Of a stretch of 64,000 nt of DNA, positions 63,284-64,000 are shown in pieces (the first letter of the stretch is position 1; every line of letters starts with the position of its first letter). The DNA is taken from positions 6,469,501 through 6,533,500 of the forward strand of contig NZ_CP121668.1 of assembly GCF_029714425.1 (NCBI RefSeq), read 5' to 3'. The notes beneath the pieces were generated by a model. It did no database searches and was not told the DNA's origin. It worked only from the letters and a program-made list of their open reading frames with translations. Made by a program: the position numbers and the translations under genes. The DNA is from Bradyrhizobium sp. CB2312 (GTDB taxonomy: Bacteria; Pseudomonadota; Alphaproteobacteria; Rhizobiales; Xanthobacteraceae).

Positions 63284-63473
63284 GCGCCTGGGCGCCGCCT
63301 CTTTAGTCGCAGTGCCCTGACGGCGTTGCGCGTCGACTGCGCCTGCCGATTTCCTGCCCTCACCGCCTACAGAGAATCCCCGATGTGCGCACATCACACA
63401 CACTTCTAAGATTGCCTGCCGTCGGAGCCGTCTCGATCCGAGGCATGGTCCCCTGAGTGCATGGAGGCGGGCA

Positions 63474-63710
63474 ATGAACATTCACGCCATTGGTCGCGGC
63501 CTGATCTTGGCCGGATTGGTGGCCACCGCCATGCCATCCCTCTCGATCGCGCAACCGAAGGACACTGGCGCGGCGGCACCAGCGCAGACAGGTGCGGCTG
63601 CGCCGAAGGAGGCAGTTCCCAACACCAACACCAATCCGTTCAAGCACCGCTACTGGCGTCATCGCGGCGGCCGACACCCGCATTATGGCAGCCGTCGCGT
63701 CCGTACCTGA
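63474..63710 (+). CDS. Small exported Ala/Pro-rich, basic C-terminal protein
   Basis: The 78-residue protein has a signal peptide (MNIHAIGRGLILAGLVATAM, cleavage after SIA) and a mature part with low-complexity AAAPAQTGAAAPKEA followed by a His/Arg-rich end (FKHRYWRHRGGRHPHYGSRR). GGAGG lies seven or so bases before the ATG. No family is recognised. The C-terminus could bind metal or anionic polymers. Confidence 0.65.
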   Translation: MNIHAIGRGLILAGLVATAMPSLSIAQPKDTGAAAPAQTGAAAPKEAVPNTNTNPFKHRYWRHRGGRHPHYGSRRVRT

Positions 63711-63779
63711 TGCCATTGCGGAGGCGCCCCACGGCCGGCAGCGGCATTGCGCCGGAGATGCCTGGCGATGGATCGACCG

Positions 63780-64000
63780 ATGAGCGATTCCAGGATGGGA
63801 CCAGATCGATTCCGCGAGGTCGTTCTGACCGCCGCCGAACGGCCGGACGGCGCCGAGCAACCAAGGAGCATGCTCGCCGTCGGCCTCTCCCTGCTCGCCG
63901 CGGGCGTTGCCCTGTTCCTGATATGGCAGACAGTCTCCAGCCTGCTCATCGTCTTCGCCGGCGTGCTGTTCGCGGCCTTGCTCGACGCCGCCGCGCGAGC
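63780..64000 (+). CDS. AI-2E family transporter, N-terminal part (runs off the window)
   Basis: The frame opens at ATG 63780 and runs open to the edge. After a polar start it shows a first hydrophobic segment (MLAVGLSLLAAGVALFLIWQ) and then SSLLIVFAGVLFAALLDAAA, the usual opening of the AI-2E (PerM/TqsA-like) membrane family with its following helix. The rest is outside the window. Substrate unknown; despite the name most members do not move autoinducer-2. Confidence 0.75.
   Translation, partial: MSDSRMGPDRFREVVLTAAERPDGAEQPRSMLAVGLSLLAAGVALFLIWQTVSSLLIVFAGVLFAALLDAAAR

Noticed and set aside
1..64000. tRNA genes, rRNA, CRISPR arrays, prophage or insertion-sequence genes
   Set aside because: None was recognised on either strand. 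A tRNAscan or Infernal run would be needed to exclude a small RNA gene completely.

Overview
The window is GC-rich and densely coded. Its gene families (a FixL-like kinase, an RpoH-type sigma factor, a cyanide-insensitive quinol oxidase, many small secreted proteins, a urease cluster with a UT-type urea transporter) point to an alphaproteobacterium, most likely Bradyrhizobium or a close relative. This is judged from protein families and style only; no database search was possible. No rRNA, tRNA, CRISPR array, phage or insertion sequence was seen, so it looks like ordinary chromosome with several accessory islands.

Layout. (1) 1-2.2 kb: the tail of an RND pump, an FlK-like thioesterase and an orphan sensor kinase. 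(2) 2.2-6.1 kb: a divergent pair, an FdhF/YdeP molybdoenzyme and a Tat-exported bicupin of the oxalate decarboxylase type. (3) 6.1-16.8 kb: an almost unbroken minus-strand run with fumC, a small cupin, mqo and the two subunits of a CIO/bd-type quinol oxidase. Further upstream are a DUF1275 protein, fdhD, an HdeD-like protein, Dps, cytochrome b561 and a membrane-anchored catalase-like peroxidase. Fumarate hydratase, malate:quinone oxidoreductase and quinol oxidase form a short respiratory chain in one cluster. (4) 17-29 kb: an SDR and three paralogous giant regulators (OmpR-type winged helix, STAND/NB-ARC-like ATPase, helical repeat) interleaved with tiny secreted proteins. The first regulator carries a 3' frameshift.

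(5) 29-37.6 kb: a minus-strand run of a response regulator, a sensor kinase, an RpoH-like sigma factor, an RND pump, its membrane-fusion protein and a low-complexity secreted protein. (6) 37.8-38.7 kb: two small exported proteins, one a paralogue of the small protein at 25.4 kb. (7) 38.8-49.1 kb: a carbohydrate operon (binding protein, two permeases, MDR dehydrogenase, ATPase, PfkB kinase, LacD/YihT-like aldolase, mandelate-racemase-type dehydratase), divergent from a LacI regulator plus SDR, with two palindromic candidate operators between them. (8) 49.1-58.5 kb: a GntP permease, a UT-type urea transporter and ureABCEFGD, divergent from a NiCoT nickel permease that has a near-consensus NikR-type box. 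(9) 58.5-61.2 kb: a NarX-like kinase and two tandem, closely similar NarL-type response regulators. (10) 61.6-64 kb: a DUF1269 protein, a Bax-inhibitor-1 family protein, small proteins and the start of an AI-2E family transporter.

The most unusual items are the frameshifted regulator within a three-member STAND regulator array, the two-component/sigma-factor/RND operon, the fumC-mqo-CIO module, the oxalate/formate pair and the putative NikR and LacI operators.
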